Below, one piece after another: positions 17,338-26,169 of a stretch of DNA of 64,000 bases; position 1 is the first letter of the stretch; each line of letters opens with the position of its first letter. Both the position numbers and the translations under genes were made by a program. The notes beneath the pieces were generated by a model. It was not told the origin of the DNA. It ran no database searches and saw nothing but the letters and a program-made list of their open reading frames with translations. The DNA comes from Akkermansiaceae bacterium (GTDB lineage Bacteria > Verrucomicrobiota > Verrucomicrobiia > Verrucomicrobiales > DEV007): positions 1 to 64,000 of the forward strand of contig JACKQC010000018.1 in the NCBI GenBank assembly GCA_024233085.1, written 5' to 3'.

Positions 17338-19866
17338 TCATTCGCGGTTCAGCACCTCGTCGAGGTTGAGGATCAACTGCGCGACCTGGGCGTAACTCGC
17401 CAGTTCGACCGGATCGAGCGACGGATCGCGCTCCCATTCGCCGGTGCCGAGCAGCGCCTCCGCCTCGGCCGGGAAACTGGCGAAGTGATCGCGCGCCTTC
17501 ACCCGCGCGCGCTCGAGGATTTTCAACTCGTCCGGTTTCGGCGCGCGGGCCGTCGCTGCGCGCAGAGCCCAGCCAAGCCGCTCCGCGGGGGTCGCGCCGC
17601 CCTCGCGCACGATCCGCTCGGCCCAAACACGGGCGGCCTCGACGAAGGCCGGGTCGTTCAACGTGATCAGCGCGTGCAGCGGCGTGTTGGTTCGCAGCGG
17701 CTTCACCGAACAGGTCTGGCGGTTGGCGGTGTCGAAAAAAGTGGTCGGTCCCAGTGTCCGGCGCCAAAAGACATAGAGGCTGCGGCGGTAGAGCTTTTCT
17801 CCGTGGTCCGGAGTGTAGCCGAATTTTTCGTAGCTGAACTCCTCCCACAAGCCGGGCGGCTGATAGGGATAGACGGGAGGACCGCCGATCGTTTTCACCA
17901 GCAGACCGCCGAGGGCGAGCGCCTGGTCGCGCAACAGCATCGAGGGCAGCCGAAACCGGGCGCCGCGGGCGAGCAGGCGGTTTTCCGGATCGCGTTCCCA
18001 TTGGGCGGGGCCGATTGCCGAGTTTTGACGGTAGGTCCGGCTCGTCACGATGAGCCGGTGAAGCCGTTTCACATCCCAGCCGAACTCGCGAAAGTCCGCC
18101 GCCAGCCAGTTCAGCAGGTCGGGATGGCTCGGCGACTCGCCCTGGAGGCCGAAATCCTCGGCCGTCTTGACCAGGCCGGCCCCGAAAAAGATCTGCCACT
18201 GGCGGTTGACGGTGACGCGGGCGGTCAGGGGATTGGCGTCGGAGACAAGCCAGCGCGCGAGGCCGAGCCGGTTCGCCGGGGCGCCGGCGGGCGGCGGGGG
18301 AAAGGCCTCGGGCACGGCCGGCTCGACTTTTTCCTTCGGAGAAAGGTAATCGCCGCGGTCGAGGATGTGCGTTTCCCGCGGCTCGCCCTCGCGCTCCCGC
18401 ATGACCATGACCACGGGGATCTCGCGCCGGAGGGTCTCGCGTTGCGCCTCGAGCGCCTCCTTTTCGCGCTGGGCTTTGGCGAGTTCGGGAGGTCCGGCCT
18501 GCTTGAGGTATTCGGAAACGATGAGGCGCTGTTCGGCGGGAACGACGGCCTCGTAGGGGTGGTCGAGAACGGGGCGGAGTTTTGCCGGCAGTTTTTTCGG
18601 ATCGGGCCGGGCCGCCCACCAGGCCGGGACCGCTTTGTCGGTCTCCGCGGCGGCGGCTTTGAGGATTTTGTCGAGGGCGGCGATGCCCTTCGCGATTTCG
18701 CGTTCGCGGGCGGTCTGAGCCTCGGACGCGAGACTTAGGGCGGGCTCGGCGACCTGGATGCGGCCCATCCGTTTGTCCACGCCTCCGTTTTCGGGGAGGT
18801 TGTTGAAGAAGGCAAAGAAGCTGTAGTAATCCTTGGTGGTCAGGGGGTCGTATTTGTGGTCGTGACACTGGGCGCAGGCCAGGGTGAGGCCGAGCCAGAC
18901 GGTGGCGGTGGTGTCCACGCGATCGAACACGTAGTTGTTCCGCTGTTCCTCGGCGATCGCGCCGCCCTCGCCGTTGAGCATGTGATTGCGGTTGAAGCCG
19001 GTGGCGATCAGTTGGTCCTCGGTCGGGTTTTCGAGCAGATCGCCGGCGAGCTGCCAGACGGTGAACTGATCGAAGGGCAGGTTGTCGTTCATCGCGCGCG
19101 CCACCCAGTCGCGCCAGATGTATTGGTGCCGGTCGCCGTCCTGCTGAAACCCGTTCGAGTCCGCGTAGCGCGCCGCGTCCAGCCAGGGCAGAGCCATGCG
19201 TTCGCCGTAGTGTCTTGACCGAAGCAGCTCGTCGACGAGCTTTTCGTAGGCGTCGGGATCGGGGTCGGCGACGAACTTTGCGACCGCCTCGGGCGCCGGA
19301 GGAAGACCGGTCAGGTCGAGCGTCACGCGGCGAACCAAGGTGGGCCGGTCCGCCTCGGGAGCGAATTCGAGGCCCTCGTCTCGGAGGCGGGCCGCGACGA
19401 ATCGGTCGATCGGGTTTTCGGGCCGGTCTCTGCCCTCGGTTCCGCCGGGAAACGGCGGTTTGGCCAGGGGCGTGAAGGCCCAGTGCTCTTCGTATTCCGC
19501 GCCCTCCGCGATCCACTGGCGCAGGAGCGTCTTTTCGGAATTGGACAGGACCAGATTCGAGTCCGGCGGCGGCATCGCTTCGTCGGGATCGGCGGTGAAA
19601 AGCCGTTTCACGAATTCGCTTTCTTCCGGATTCCGCGGCACGATGATTCCGCTATCTTCGACCCCCGCGCGGGTGTCGAGCCGCAGGTCGCCCTTCCGTT
19701 TTTTCCGATCCGGCCCGTGGCAGGTGAAGCACTTTTCGGAGATCAGGGGGCGAATCTCGGTGGTGAAGGAGACGGGGGCACCTTCGGCCGCGAACGGCGT
19801 TGGGACAACGGTCGAGAGGAGGCCGAAAAGCGCGCAGATTTTGACGAATCGAGACCGAATGGGCAT
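17338..19866 (-). CDS. PSD1 and DUF1549/DUF1553 secreted cytochrome-like protein
   Basis: About 842 residues, starting at the ATG at 19864-19866, which gives a signal peptide (VKICALFGLLSTVVPTPFAA). The planctomycete-type cytochrome C motif KCFTCHGPDRKKRKGDLRLD begins near residue 45 and can bind haem c. DUF1549 follows (NPIDRFVAARL, RRVTLDLTGLPP, DAARYADSNGFQ) and DUF1553 is C-terminal (RVTVNRQWQIFFG, WLAADFREFGWDVKRLHRLI, QTCSVKPLRTNTPLHAL). Such proteins are partners of DUF1501 proteins in Planctomycetota and Verrucomicrobiota. The family is thought to act in degradation of complex compounds outside the cytoplasm, but no reaction is established. Confidence 0.92.
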   Translation of the reverse strand: MPIRSRFVKICALFGLLSTVVPTPFAAEGAPVSFTTEIRPLISEKCFTCHGPDRKKRKGDLRLDTRAGVEDSGIIVPRNPEESEFVKRLFTADPDEAMPPPDSNLVLSNSEKTLLRQWIAEGAEYEEHWAFTPLAKPPFPGGTEGRDRPENPIDRFVAARLRDEGLEFAPEADRPTLVRRVTLDLTGLPPAPEAVAKFVADPDPDAYEKLVDELLRSRHYGERMALPWLDAARYADSNGFQQDGDRHQYIWRDWVARAMNDNLPFDQFTVWQLAGDLLENPTEDQLIATGFNRNHMLNGEGGAIAEEQRNNYVFDRVDTTATVWLGLTLACAQCHDHKYDPLTTKDYYSFFAFFNNLPENGGVDKRMGRIQVAEPALSLASEAQTAREREIAKGIAALDKILKAAAAETDKAVPAWWAARPDPKKLPAKLRPVLDHPYEAVVPAEQRLIVSEYLKQAGPPELAKAQREKEALEAQRETLRREIPVVMVMREREGEPRETHILDRGDYLSPKEKVEPAVPEAFPPPPAGAPANRLGLARWLVSDANPLTARVTVNRQWQIFFGAGLVKTAEDFGLQGESPSHPDLLNWLAADFREFGWDVKRLHRLIVTSRTYRQNSAIGPAQWERDPENRLLARGARFRLPSMLLRDQALALGGLLVKTIGGPPVYPYQPPGLWEEFSYEKFGYTPDHGEKLYRRSLYVFWRRTLGPTTFFDTANRQTCSVKPLRTNTPLHALITLNDPAFVEAARVWAERIVREGGATPAERLGWALRAATARAPKPDELKILERARVKARDHFASFPAEAEALLGTGEWERDPSLDPVELASYAQVAQLILNLDEVLNRE

Positions 19867-19899
19867 CTGGGGAAATTCTTCCCGACGCATTGGCGGAAT

Positions 19900-20424
19900 T
19901 CAATGCGGATTCGAGATTTTGTACTTCTCGATGGCGGCCGACAATTCGGAGATTTCTCTGTCGAGCTGCTTGATTTGAGACTGGAGGTTTTTCTGTCTCA
20001 TGGTGCCCGCTCCCGCCGAGTCGGACTCGATCTCGAGGGTCTTGATTCGGCCTTTCAGGTCTTCGATCGACTTGAGACGATTGGCGATATAGGGAGAATC
20101 GGCCGAGGGGGACAGACTGGGGGATCTGCCGGAGGATTCCCGGGAAATTTTGGAAACGAATTCCTGATCGGCGGGCGAAAGATTGGCGATTGGAATGTCG
20201 AACCGCTTGGAGTCTGCCTTCCGAATGACGGTGATCGTTGTTCCAGATCGTCGCAAGATCGTCGCCTCCAATTCACGTCCGCTCGAGTCTCGGAGCGTGC
20301 GGACGACGGGCAATTGGACCAACCCATTGTCGTCTTCCCCCGGTTGTTGGGGCGGACCGCAGGAGACAGGAAACAGGGCGGCAATCAGCCAAAACGGCGG
20401 TCTGCGGATGACGTTTCTTGTCAT
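19900..20424 (-). CDS. Small SHD1-like exported protein with C-terminal coiled coil
   Basis: A 174-residue protein with a signal segment (FWLIAALFPVSC), probably a lipoprotein although the lipobox is imperfect. Residues 40-90 form a compact domain, RTLRDSSGRELEATILRRS, then RFDIPIANLSPADQEFV. This matches the SHD1-like module common in Verrucomicrobiota and Planctomycetota (T-D-x-x-G-R, ending in LSxxDxxFV). The last 60 residues are a Lys/Glu/Leu coiled coil. It begins inside the stop of the upstream gene (ATGA), a clear paralogue of similar plan. Function unknown. Confidence 0.75.
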   Translation of the reverse strand: MTRNVIRRPPFWLIAALFPVSCGPPQQPGEDDNGLVQLPVVRTLRDSSGRELEATILRRSGTTITVIRKADSKRFDIPIANLSPADQEFVSKISRESSGRSPSLSPSADSPYIANRLKSIEDLKGRIKTLEIESDSAGAGTMRQKNLQSQIKQLDREISELSAAIEKYKISNPH

Positions 20425-20999
20425 GGATTCCGAATTTCGTCGATCTGGAGGCGCAATTTGACGACCTCGGACTCGAGTCGCTGTATCTCCCGCCGGATTC
20501 CCCGGCCTTTTGGAGATGCGTACCCGATCGTTGGGTCTTCGAGTTGAGTATAGAGGCGATTGATTTCCTTGTTCAGCTTCGCGATTTCGTCATTTCGGTC
20601 CTTAACCCGGGCGGCGACCGGTTTGGCGCCCGTGGATTGCGGGATGGGGAGCCCGTACAGAAAATCCTGATCGGCCTGCGAGAGCAGCGCGATGGGATAG
20701 GAGAAGCGCTTGTTGTCTGCAACGCGGTCGAATACCACGTGGGTGGCGGTGCGTTCCCAGATTTTCGCTTTGATCTGGGCGCCGGACTGGTTGGTCAGGA
20801 CCCGCTCCGTCGGGTAGTCGTCTTTGGGAATCACCATCCGCTCGCCGGCGGGTCTGGGAATGGCGAATCGTTCGAACTGATCCATCAGGTCGCCGTCACA
20901 ACCGCACAGGAAAAGGAAAACGGAAACGATGGCCGCGCCCCGCGCGGATCGGGCGACGCTTTCGCCAACACTTTGGTTTCCATTTTGGGAAAAACTCAT
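20421..20999 (-). CDS. SHD1-like lipoprotein with C-terminal coiled coil
   Basis: A 192-residue protein with a convincing lipobox (VFLFLCGC). Residues 60-115 hold the same SHD1-like module as its downstream neighbour: RVLTNQSGAQIKAKIWERT, then RFSYPIALLSQADQDFL. A Glu/Lys/Leu coiled coil follows to the end. The two genes overlap by 4 bp (ATGA) and are evident duplicates. Anchoring in a membrane with a helical stalk suggests structural or scaffold roles; this is inference only. Confidence 0.75.
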   Translation of the reverse strand: MSFSQNGNQSVGESVARSARGAAIVSVFLFLCGCDGDLMDQFERFAIPRPAGERMVIPKDDYPTERVLTNQSGAQIKAKIWERTATHVVFDRVADNKRFSYPIALLSQADQDFLYGLPIPQSTGAKPVAARVKDRNDEIAKLNKEINRLYTQLEDPTIGYASPKGRGIRREIQRLESEVVKLRLQIDEIRNP

Positions 21000-21121
21000 C
21001 GGGCCAACTCATGCGTAAGCAAATTTTCCGGCGATGTCGAGAAAAAATTATTCCAAATTTGTTTTCCCTTTGGCCGGGATTCACGGAAGATTCCATCCGT
21101 CCTCGTTTCAAAGTTTTCTCC

Positions 21122-21916
21122 ATGATTTCCCTCGAAAATCACGTCTTCGCCATCGTGGGCGGCACCGGCGGGCTGGGGTTTTCGGCCGCCCGGGCGCTGG
21201 TCGCCGCCGGCGCGCGGGTGGGGATTTGCGGACGCTCGCCGGACCGGCTCGGCGAGGCGGTGGACACTCTGGGTGGAGGATCGGTCGCGCTCGGAATCCG
21301 CGGCGACGCGTCGGAATCCGGCACGGCCGAAGCCTTGATCGGCGATCTGGTGAAGGAATTCGGGCGCCTGGACGGTCTCTATCACGTGGCCGGAGGAAGT
21401 GGCCGGTCCCGGGGTGACGGGCCGCTCCATGAAGTGACCGATGAAGGTTGGCGATTCACGATCGACCAGAACCTCACCGCGCTGGCTTGGTCGAATCGGG
21501 CCGCGATCCGCCAGTTTCGCGCTCAGGGCGGCGGAGGCGCCATCCTGAACATGGGAAGCGTGCTGGGCTTTTCGCCGTCGCCGGAATTTTTCGCCTCGCA
21601 CGCCTACGCGGCGGCGAAGTCGGCGGTCATCGGTTTTTCGAAATCGCTCGCCGCCTATTATTCGAAGGACAATATACGCGTCAATGTCGTCGCGCCGGCC
21701 CTGGTCGAAACGCCGATGTCGGGGCGTGCCCGGGAAAACGAAGCCATCATGGAGTTCGTGAAACTCAAGCAACCGCTGGACGGCGGGCGCGTCGGGATGC
21801 CCGAAGACCTCGACGGGGCGGTGGTTTTTCTGCTGGGACCCGCCGCCCGTTTCGTCACCGGACAGGTGCTCGCCGTCGACGGCGGCTGGTCGGTGAGCGA
21901 GGGGCGGGACTTGTAG
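21122..21916 (+). CDS. SDR-family oxidoreductase
   Basis: A 264-residue classical short-chain dehydrogenase/reductase. The start at 21122 places the nucleotide-binding motif VGGTGGLGFSAARAL at residue 12. Catalytic residues are visible: Ser in NMGSVLG, then YAAAKSAV (YxxxK) around residue 160. NVVAPALVETPM and VTGQVLAVDGGWSV are typical C-terminal motifs. A basic residue after the second strand (CGRSPDR) favours NADP(H), though this is only suggestive. Substrate unknown. A small membrane protein gene follows 24 bp downstream. Confidence 0.92.
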   Translation: MISLENHVFAIVGGTGGLGFSAARALVAAGARVGICGRSPDRLGEAVDTLGGGSVALGIRGDASESGTAEALIGDLVKEFGRLDGLYHVAGGSGRSRGDGPLHEVTDEGWRFTIDQNLTALAWSNRAAIRQFRAQGGGGAILNMGSVLGFSPSPEFFASHAYAAAKSAVIGFSKSLAAYYSKDNIRVNVVAPALVETPMSGRARENEAIMEFVKLKQPLDGGRVGMPEDLDGAVVFLLGPAARFVTGQVLAVDGGWSVSEGRDL

Positions 21917-21940
21917 TCGAACGTTTCAAGAAAGAGCGAA

Positions 21941-22252
21941 GTGATCGAGCCCGGGAAATTTTCGTTTAGTTCAATTGGAAAGCGTTGGTCGGCCATCCTT
22001 CTCGGCATTTTCTTTTTGGCTTGGGTGACGAACATAGTGATCGTGATTCGAATTGGTGGTTCGGCTTTCCCGGCCGGGCGGCGCGAGGGCGATTTCTGGA
22101 TCGTTGAGGAACACGGCAAAACCGTCCAGCTTTCCGCGAGCGAGGGGTGGGCGAGCTGTTTGGCCGGATGGGCGATGGCCGGCTCGGCGATTGCTTGTGC
22201 GATAGGAGTCCTGACCCTCTATTGCCGCGGTGACATCGTGGAAAACGATTGA
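21941..22252 (+). CDS. Small two-span membrane protein
   Basis: A 103-residue protein with a GTG start at 21941, preceded by an AAGAAAGAG stretch that can serve as a ribosome site. Two hydrophobic segments are visible: WSAILLGIFFLAWVTNIVIV and CLAGWAMAGSAIACAIGVLTL, separated by a charged loop. No family recognised. It sits between an SDR gene and a ROK kinase gene, all in the same direction. Confidence 0.5.
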   Translation: MIEPGKFSFSSIGKRWSAILLGIFFLAWVTNIVIVIRIGGSAFPAGRREGDFWIVEEHGKTVQLSASEGWASCLAGWAMAGSAIACAIGVLTLYCRGDIVEND

Positions 22253-22305
22253 ATTTCCCCCGAAGCACGCGGACCGTCGCCGCCTTCTCCGGAGACTCTT
22301 GAGAC

Positions 22306-23226
22306 ATGAACTACGGCATCGGCATCGACCTCGGCGGCACCCAGATCAAGGGCGGCTTCTTCGATCTGAAGAAGGGGAAAATGCTGGCGAAGGACTCCGT
22401 CGATTCGCGTGACGGGGATTGGGAGGGAAATGTGCCCGCCTTCGGAGTCGAGGCGAGAGGACTTGTGGATTCGCTCGAGAAAAGGGCGAAAAAGGAGGCC
22501 GAAATCGCCGGAGTCTCCGCGCCGGGACTGGCCCGCCGTGACGGCAGTGCCATCGCGAGCCTGCCGAACCGTCTGGACGGGCTCGAGGGTTTCGTGTGGG
22601 CCGATGTTTTGGGTAAACCCGGCGCCGTTCTCAACGACGCGCATGCCGCCCTGATGGGGGAACTGTGGCAGGGAGGCGCCAAGGGCCTGCGGGATGTGGT
22701 GCTGCTGACGCTGGGCACGGGCGTGGGCGGCGCCATCGTGGCCGACGGGAAACTGCTGCGCGGAAACATCGGACGCGCCGGGCATCTCGGTCATCTGTCG
22801 ATCGATTTTCACAGCGAGATGCGGACCATCTGCGGCGCGCCGGGCGGGCTGGAGGATTTTGTGGGAAATCACAACATTGTCGAAAGAACCGGGGGGCGCT
22901 TCGGCACGACGCTGGCGCTGGTCGAGGCCGTGGCGGGGGGCAAGGACGAAGAGGCCGAGCGCATCTGGGACGAGTCCATGCGGGCGTTGGCGGCGGCGAT
23001 ATCGTCGATCGCCAACGTGATCGATCCGCAGGTGGTGCTGATTGGCGGCGGCATTTCGAAGGCGTGGAAGCAGATCGAGCCCCGCGTGTCGCACTGGCTG
23101 GATGAATTCGAATGGCGGCCCGGCGGCGCGCGGGTGGAACTGCGGCGCGCCGAGCTGGGCGAGTGGGCCGGCGCCTACGGGGCGGTTTACAACGCGACGA
23201 TCCAACAGGGTATGGTCGACGAGTGA
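22306..23226 (+). CDS. ROK-family sugar kinase
   Basis: A 306-residue protein. GIDLGGTQIKGG at the N-terminus is the phosphate-binding loop, ND in VLNDAHAAL near residue 108 contains the catalytic Asp, and LGTGVGGAIV is the second phosphate loop. The usual ROK zinc motif (CxCGxxGCxE) appears as TICGAPGGLE, retaining only one Cys, so zinc binding is probably lost. ROK kinases phosphorylate glucose, N-acetyl sugars and related hexoses. The next gene encodes a phosphosugar SIS protein, suggesting a small amino-sugar or hexose pathway. The last six codons lie within a phased AACAGGGT repeat unit. Confidence 0.88.
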   Translation: MNYGIGIDLGGTQIKGGFFDLKKGKMLAKDSVDSRDGDWEGNVPAFGVEARGLVDSLEKRAKKEAEIAGVSAPGLARRDGSAIASLPNRLDGLEGFVWADVLGKPGAVLNDAHAALMGELWQGGAKGLRDVVLLTLGTGVGGAIVADGKLLRGNIGRAGHLGHLSIDFHSEMRTICGAPGGLEDFVGNHNIVERTGGRFGTTLALVEAVAGGKDEEAERIWDESMRALAAAISSIANVIDPQVVLIGGGISKAWKQIEPRVSHWLDEFEWRPGGARVELRRAELGEWAGAYGAVYNATIQQGMVDE

Positions 23227-23262
23227 ACAGGGTTAGGTCGGGCGGTCAACAGGGTTGGGTCG
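23202..23262. repeat. Phased AACAGGGT repeat, cluster C (three direct units)
   Basis: AACAGGGT occurs at 23204, 23226 and 23248, exactly 22 bp apart, each followed by two variable bases and GGTC. The first unit codes for the C-terminus of the ROK kinase; the others lie in the 54-bp gap before the SIS gene. Confidence 0.85.
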
Positions 23263-23280
23263 AAAACACGGCAAAAATCG

Positions 23281-24069
23281 ATGAATTCCCCCTCCGAAAG
23301 CTACTTTGACGCCTGTGAAATCGCCCTTGCGCGGGTGAGGGCGCGGCGGGATGCGATCGCGGCCGCGGCGGACCGGTTCGCCGAGACGATTCTGGCCGGG
23401 CGGATGGTGCACCTTTTCGGATCGGGGCACAGCCGCATTCTGGTTGAGGAAATGTGGCCGCGTTACGGTTCGTTTCCGGGCTTCAATCCGATCGTGGAGC
23501 TGTCGCTCACTTTTCACAATCTGGTCGTCGGGGCGAACGGCCAGCGGCAGGCGATGTTTCTGGAAAACGTTTCCGGGCTGGCGGCGCGCATCCTGAGAAA
23601 CTTCGCCCTCGACGCGGCGGACTCGGCGCTGGTGGTGTCGTCGAGCGGCACCAATGTGGTGCCCGTCGAAATGGCGGAGGAATTCCGGCGGCGCGGCGTG
23701 TTTGTGGCGGCTCTGGTGAGCGCGGACCACGCCGCGGCGAGCGAATCGAAGCGGGCCGACGGGAGGAAGCTGACGGATTTCGCCGACGTGGTTCTCGACA
23801 CGGGTGCGCCGGCGGGCGACGCCGGCGTCGCGATCGAGGGGTTGGCGGAAAAGGTCGCTCCGCTTTCGACGGTGGGAGGCTGCATGGTGGTCAACGCGAT
23901 CAAGGCGGAAATCGCGGCGCGGCTGACGGCGGCCGGGCAACCGCCGAGGGTGCTGGCGGCGGCCAACCAGGTGGGAAACGCGCGCGCGACCGAGCTTTTC
24001 GAAAGCGCCTACGACGAGCACGCGCGGCGCCTGGCCAAGCTCTACGCGGGTCTTGGCGACGAGTCCTGA
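23281..24069 (+). CDS. SIS-domain phosphosugar-binding protein (UPF0309-like)
   Basis: A 262-residue protein with a sugar isomerase fold. VHLFGSGHSRILVEEMW near residue 40 and ALVVSSSGTNVVPVEMAEEF near residue 120 are the two phosphosugar-binding segments, and CMVVNAIKAEIAARL is typical of the UPF0309 group. Substrate is not predictable; members of the wider family include sugar isomerases and etherases acting on amino sugars. It follows the ROK kinase by 54 bp, suggesting that it acts on the kinase product. Confidence 0.85.
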   Translation: MNSPSESYFDACEIALARVRARRDAIAAAADRFAETILAGRMVHLFGSGHSRILVEEMWPRYGSFPGFNPIVELSLTFHNLVVGANGQRQAMFLENVSGLAARILRNFALDAADSALVVSSSGTNVVPVEMAEEFRRRGVFVAALVSADHAAASESKRADGRKLTDFADVVLDTGAPAGDAGVAIEGLAEKVAPLSTVGGCMVVNAIKAEIAARLTAAGQPPRVLAAANQVGNARATELFESAYDEHARRLAKLYAGLGDES

Positions 24070-24075
24070 CTTGGG

Positions 24076-25983
24076 TCAGTTTGCGCGCCGGACGACGGCC
24101 AGCCAGTCTTCGCCGGGATCGGCCGGGGGCGCTCCGAGGGCGACCTTCCCGCCGCCGTTGACTTTGGGCACGGAGCCTTCCGACAGGCCGCCGCCTTCGC
24201 GCGGGTTGAACCACTTCAGGCCATACTCGCCTTCTTCGCCGGTGAGATCGAGCCGCGCGCCGCCTCCGTCGGGGAGGTAAACGAGGTAGATTTCCCCGGG
24301 CTTGGCGAAGCCGAATCGCGAATTGTCATGGGCGGCATTTTCGACGAGTTCGTCCGCGTTTGTCATCTCCCAGAAGGGCACGCGGTTTTCGGTGAAAAAG
24401 TCGAGCGCGATTCGGCAGTACTCCCAGCTTCGGTCGCGGGAGCGGAAGTCCTCGCAGAGGAGATCGTTTTCGGGCAGCTTATAACCGAAGTAATACTCAA
24501 CCCCGGCGCCGCCGGCCATCAGCGTGCCCCAGAGGCACAGCTTGCGAATGTCGTGCAGAGTATAGGTCTTTCCCGCGGCGCGGGCCTCTCCGCTGTGTCC
24601 CGCGTATCCGGGATCGGGCGGCACGCCGTCGCTGGCGGGGTTCTGCTCGTCGTTGGCGACGATCCACGGCTTGCCGGCGCGGGTGGATTCCTCGATCCAT
24701 TTGAGGGTGCGCTGGTGGGCGACGTTCCAGGGATTCTGCAGGGAAGCGCCGGTGAGGTCGGATTGGCGACCCAGCAGAGGCGGGTAGACTTTGTCCTGTT
24801 TGTTGGGAAAAGTGTGGACGACGATGGAATGGCGGTAGGGATCGGTCTCGCGAAGGTAGTGCGCCATGTCGCGCTGTTCGCCGGGGCTCTGGGTGTTTTC
24901 CTCGCCGAGATTCCAGTTCAGCGCGGGATGGTGGCCGAAACGGGCGATCAGCTCTCGGAGGTAGAGTTTTCGCTCGGGTCCGAGTTCGCCGCCGTCGAGC
25001 GACTCGGGGACGCGGCCGACTTTCGCGTCGTGTCCGACGCGATTGTCGTCCATTTCGTTTTCCTGGAGTTTGAAGTGGAGAAACAGGCCGCGCGCCGTGG
25101 CGTGGTCGAAGACGATGCCCCACTGGTCGAGCTTTGAGCAGTCGTAGTGCCGCTTGTCGTCGCGCTCGCGGAAGGGCCACACGTCGTCGCCGTCGCCGCC
25201 GGCGTTGTAGGGGAGAAAGGAGAAGGCGTTCACGCCTTTCGACGAGAGATAGTTGAGCGCTCCGATGAGGCCCTTCCCTTTGCCGTCTTTCCAGACCGGA
25301 TCTCCCTCGCGCCAGTCCCTGACGTGTGGCGACCAGGTTTTGAGCGGGACGTTTTTCTTCGCGGCGCTCGCGCGGGTTGCGTCGAAGTCGGCAAAGGCGA
25401 GCAGGGTTTCGGGCGCGTCGGCGCCGGCTTTGAGAAAGCGGGTGCCGTCTCCGGCGAAGCGCGGATAGCGCTCGCCGACATACTCAAGGCAGCCGCGGGC
25501 GCGAAAATCGGGGGCGGACTTGTCGGTCGGCGCGATGGTGAACTCTCCGGTCAGGCCGTCCCAGGGCGCGAGCGGGGTTCCGTCTTCCGTTTCGTTCAGG
25601 GCGATGCGGTTTCCACCCGCGAAGGCGATGGTGTAGGTCCAGATTCCAGGTTTGGGCGGGGCGAGGTGGGCGCGCCATTTCGTGCCGGCATCGGCCGAGC
25701 TGTTGGCGGCGTCGCCGTCGGCGGCGAAATATCCCGGCACTATGAGTCGCGGCTGTCCGGACTCGTGGACAAAGGTCACGGTCATCCGGTAGTCGGTGAA
25801 GGGGTTCGGTGCCCGGTCGGTTTCTTTCGCGAACGGACCGTCAAGCGTGAGGGTGACCTTGTGCCATTGTCGCGGTTCGCCGGCCACACTGACGCTCCCG
25901 TCGCCGTCGGCCGAGGCGGCGTCCCTGGCGTGCGCGGAAACGGACAACACGGTGGCGAAAAAGGCGGGGAGGGAGGGTTTCAT
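24076..25983 (-). CDS. Secreted DUF5060 glycoside-hydrolase-like protein
   Basis: About 635 residues with a signal peptide from the ATG at 25981-25983 (LPAFFATVLSVSAHA). The N-terminal DUF5060 beta domain reads WHKVTLTLDGPF and WTYTIAF. A TIM-barrel-like centre includes NAFSFLPYNAGGDGDDVWPF, LFLHFKLQENEMDD and ALNWNLGEENTQ, where the Glu residues are catalytic candidates. The C-terminal part (EIYLVYLPDGGGARLDL, LKWFNPREGG) matches the putative collagen-binding domain PF12904 that commonly ends DUF4038/DUF5060 proteins. A polysaccharide-degrading role is likely; the linkage is unknown. It is convergent with the SIS gene, 6 bp apart. Confidence 0.85.
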   Translation of the reverse strand: MKPSLPAFFATVLSVSAHARDAASADGDGSVSVAGEPRQWHKVTLTLDGPFAKETDRAPNPFTDYRMTVTFVHESGQPRLIVPGYFAADGDAANSSADAGTKWRAHLAPPKPGIWTYTIAFAGGNRIALNETEDGTPLAPWDGLTGEFTIAPTDKSAPDFRARGCLEYVGERYPRFAGDGTRFLKAGADAPETLLAFADFDATRASAAKKNVPLKTWSPHVRDWREGDPVWKDGKGKGLIGALNYLSSKGVNAFSFLPYNAGGDGDDVWPFRERDDKRHYDCSKLDQWGIVFDHATARGLFLHFKLQENEMDDNRVGHDAKVGRVPESLDGGELGPERKLYLRELIARFGHHPALNWNLGEENTQSPGEQRDMAHYLRETDPYRHSIVVHTFPNKQDKVYPPLLGRQSDLTGASLQNPWNVAHQRTLKWIEESTRAGKPWIVANDEQNPASDGVPPDPGYAGHSGEARAAGKTYTLHDIRKLCLWGTLMAGGAGVEYYFGYKLPENDLLCEDFRSRDRSWEYCRIALDFFTENRVPFWEMTNADELVENAAHDNSRFGFAKPGEIYLVYLPDGGGARLDLTGEEGEYGLKWFNPREGGGLSEGSVPKVNGGGKVALGAPPADPGEDWLAVVRRAN

Positions 25984-26169
25984 GCGGGCTGGCGGGTGAG
26001 GGCTTGCGGCATTGAACCCCCTCCGGCAAACAAAGGCGCGGAAAAAACGGGCACGAGCGAACGCTCGGGCGATTTGCGGGGCGAGGCTTCGCCGGGTCGG
26101 AAGGGCCGGGAATCCGTGTGACAGGGGGGGGATTTCCATGTATGAAAGTTTCGATCACGGTCGAGACGA

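Noticed and set aside
17312..19516. A 734-residue frame overlapping the PSD1 gene in another frame
   Set aside because: Arg/Pro/Gly-rich shadow of a gene with clear PSD1, DUF1549 and DUF1553 motifs.
20361..20395. AACAGGGC near 20370 as an eighth repeat cluster
   Set aside because: Last core base differs, and there is no partner at 22 or 23 bp and no GGTC.
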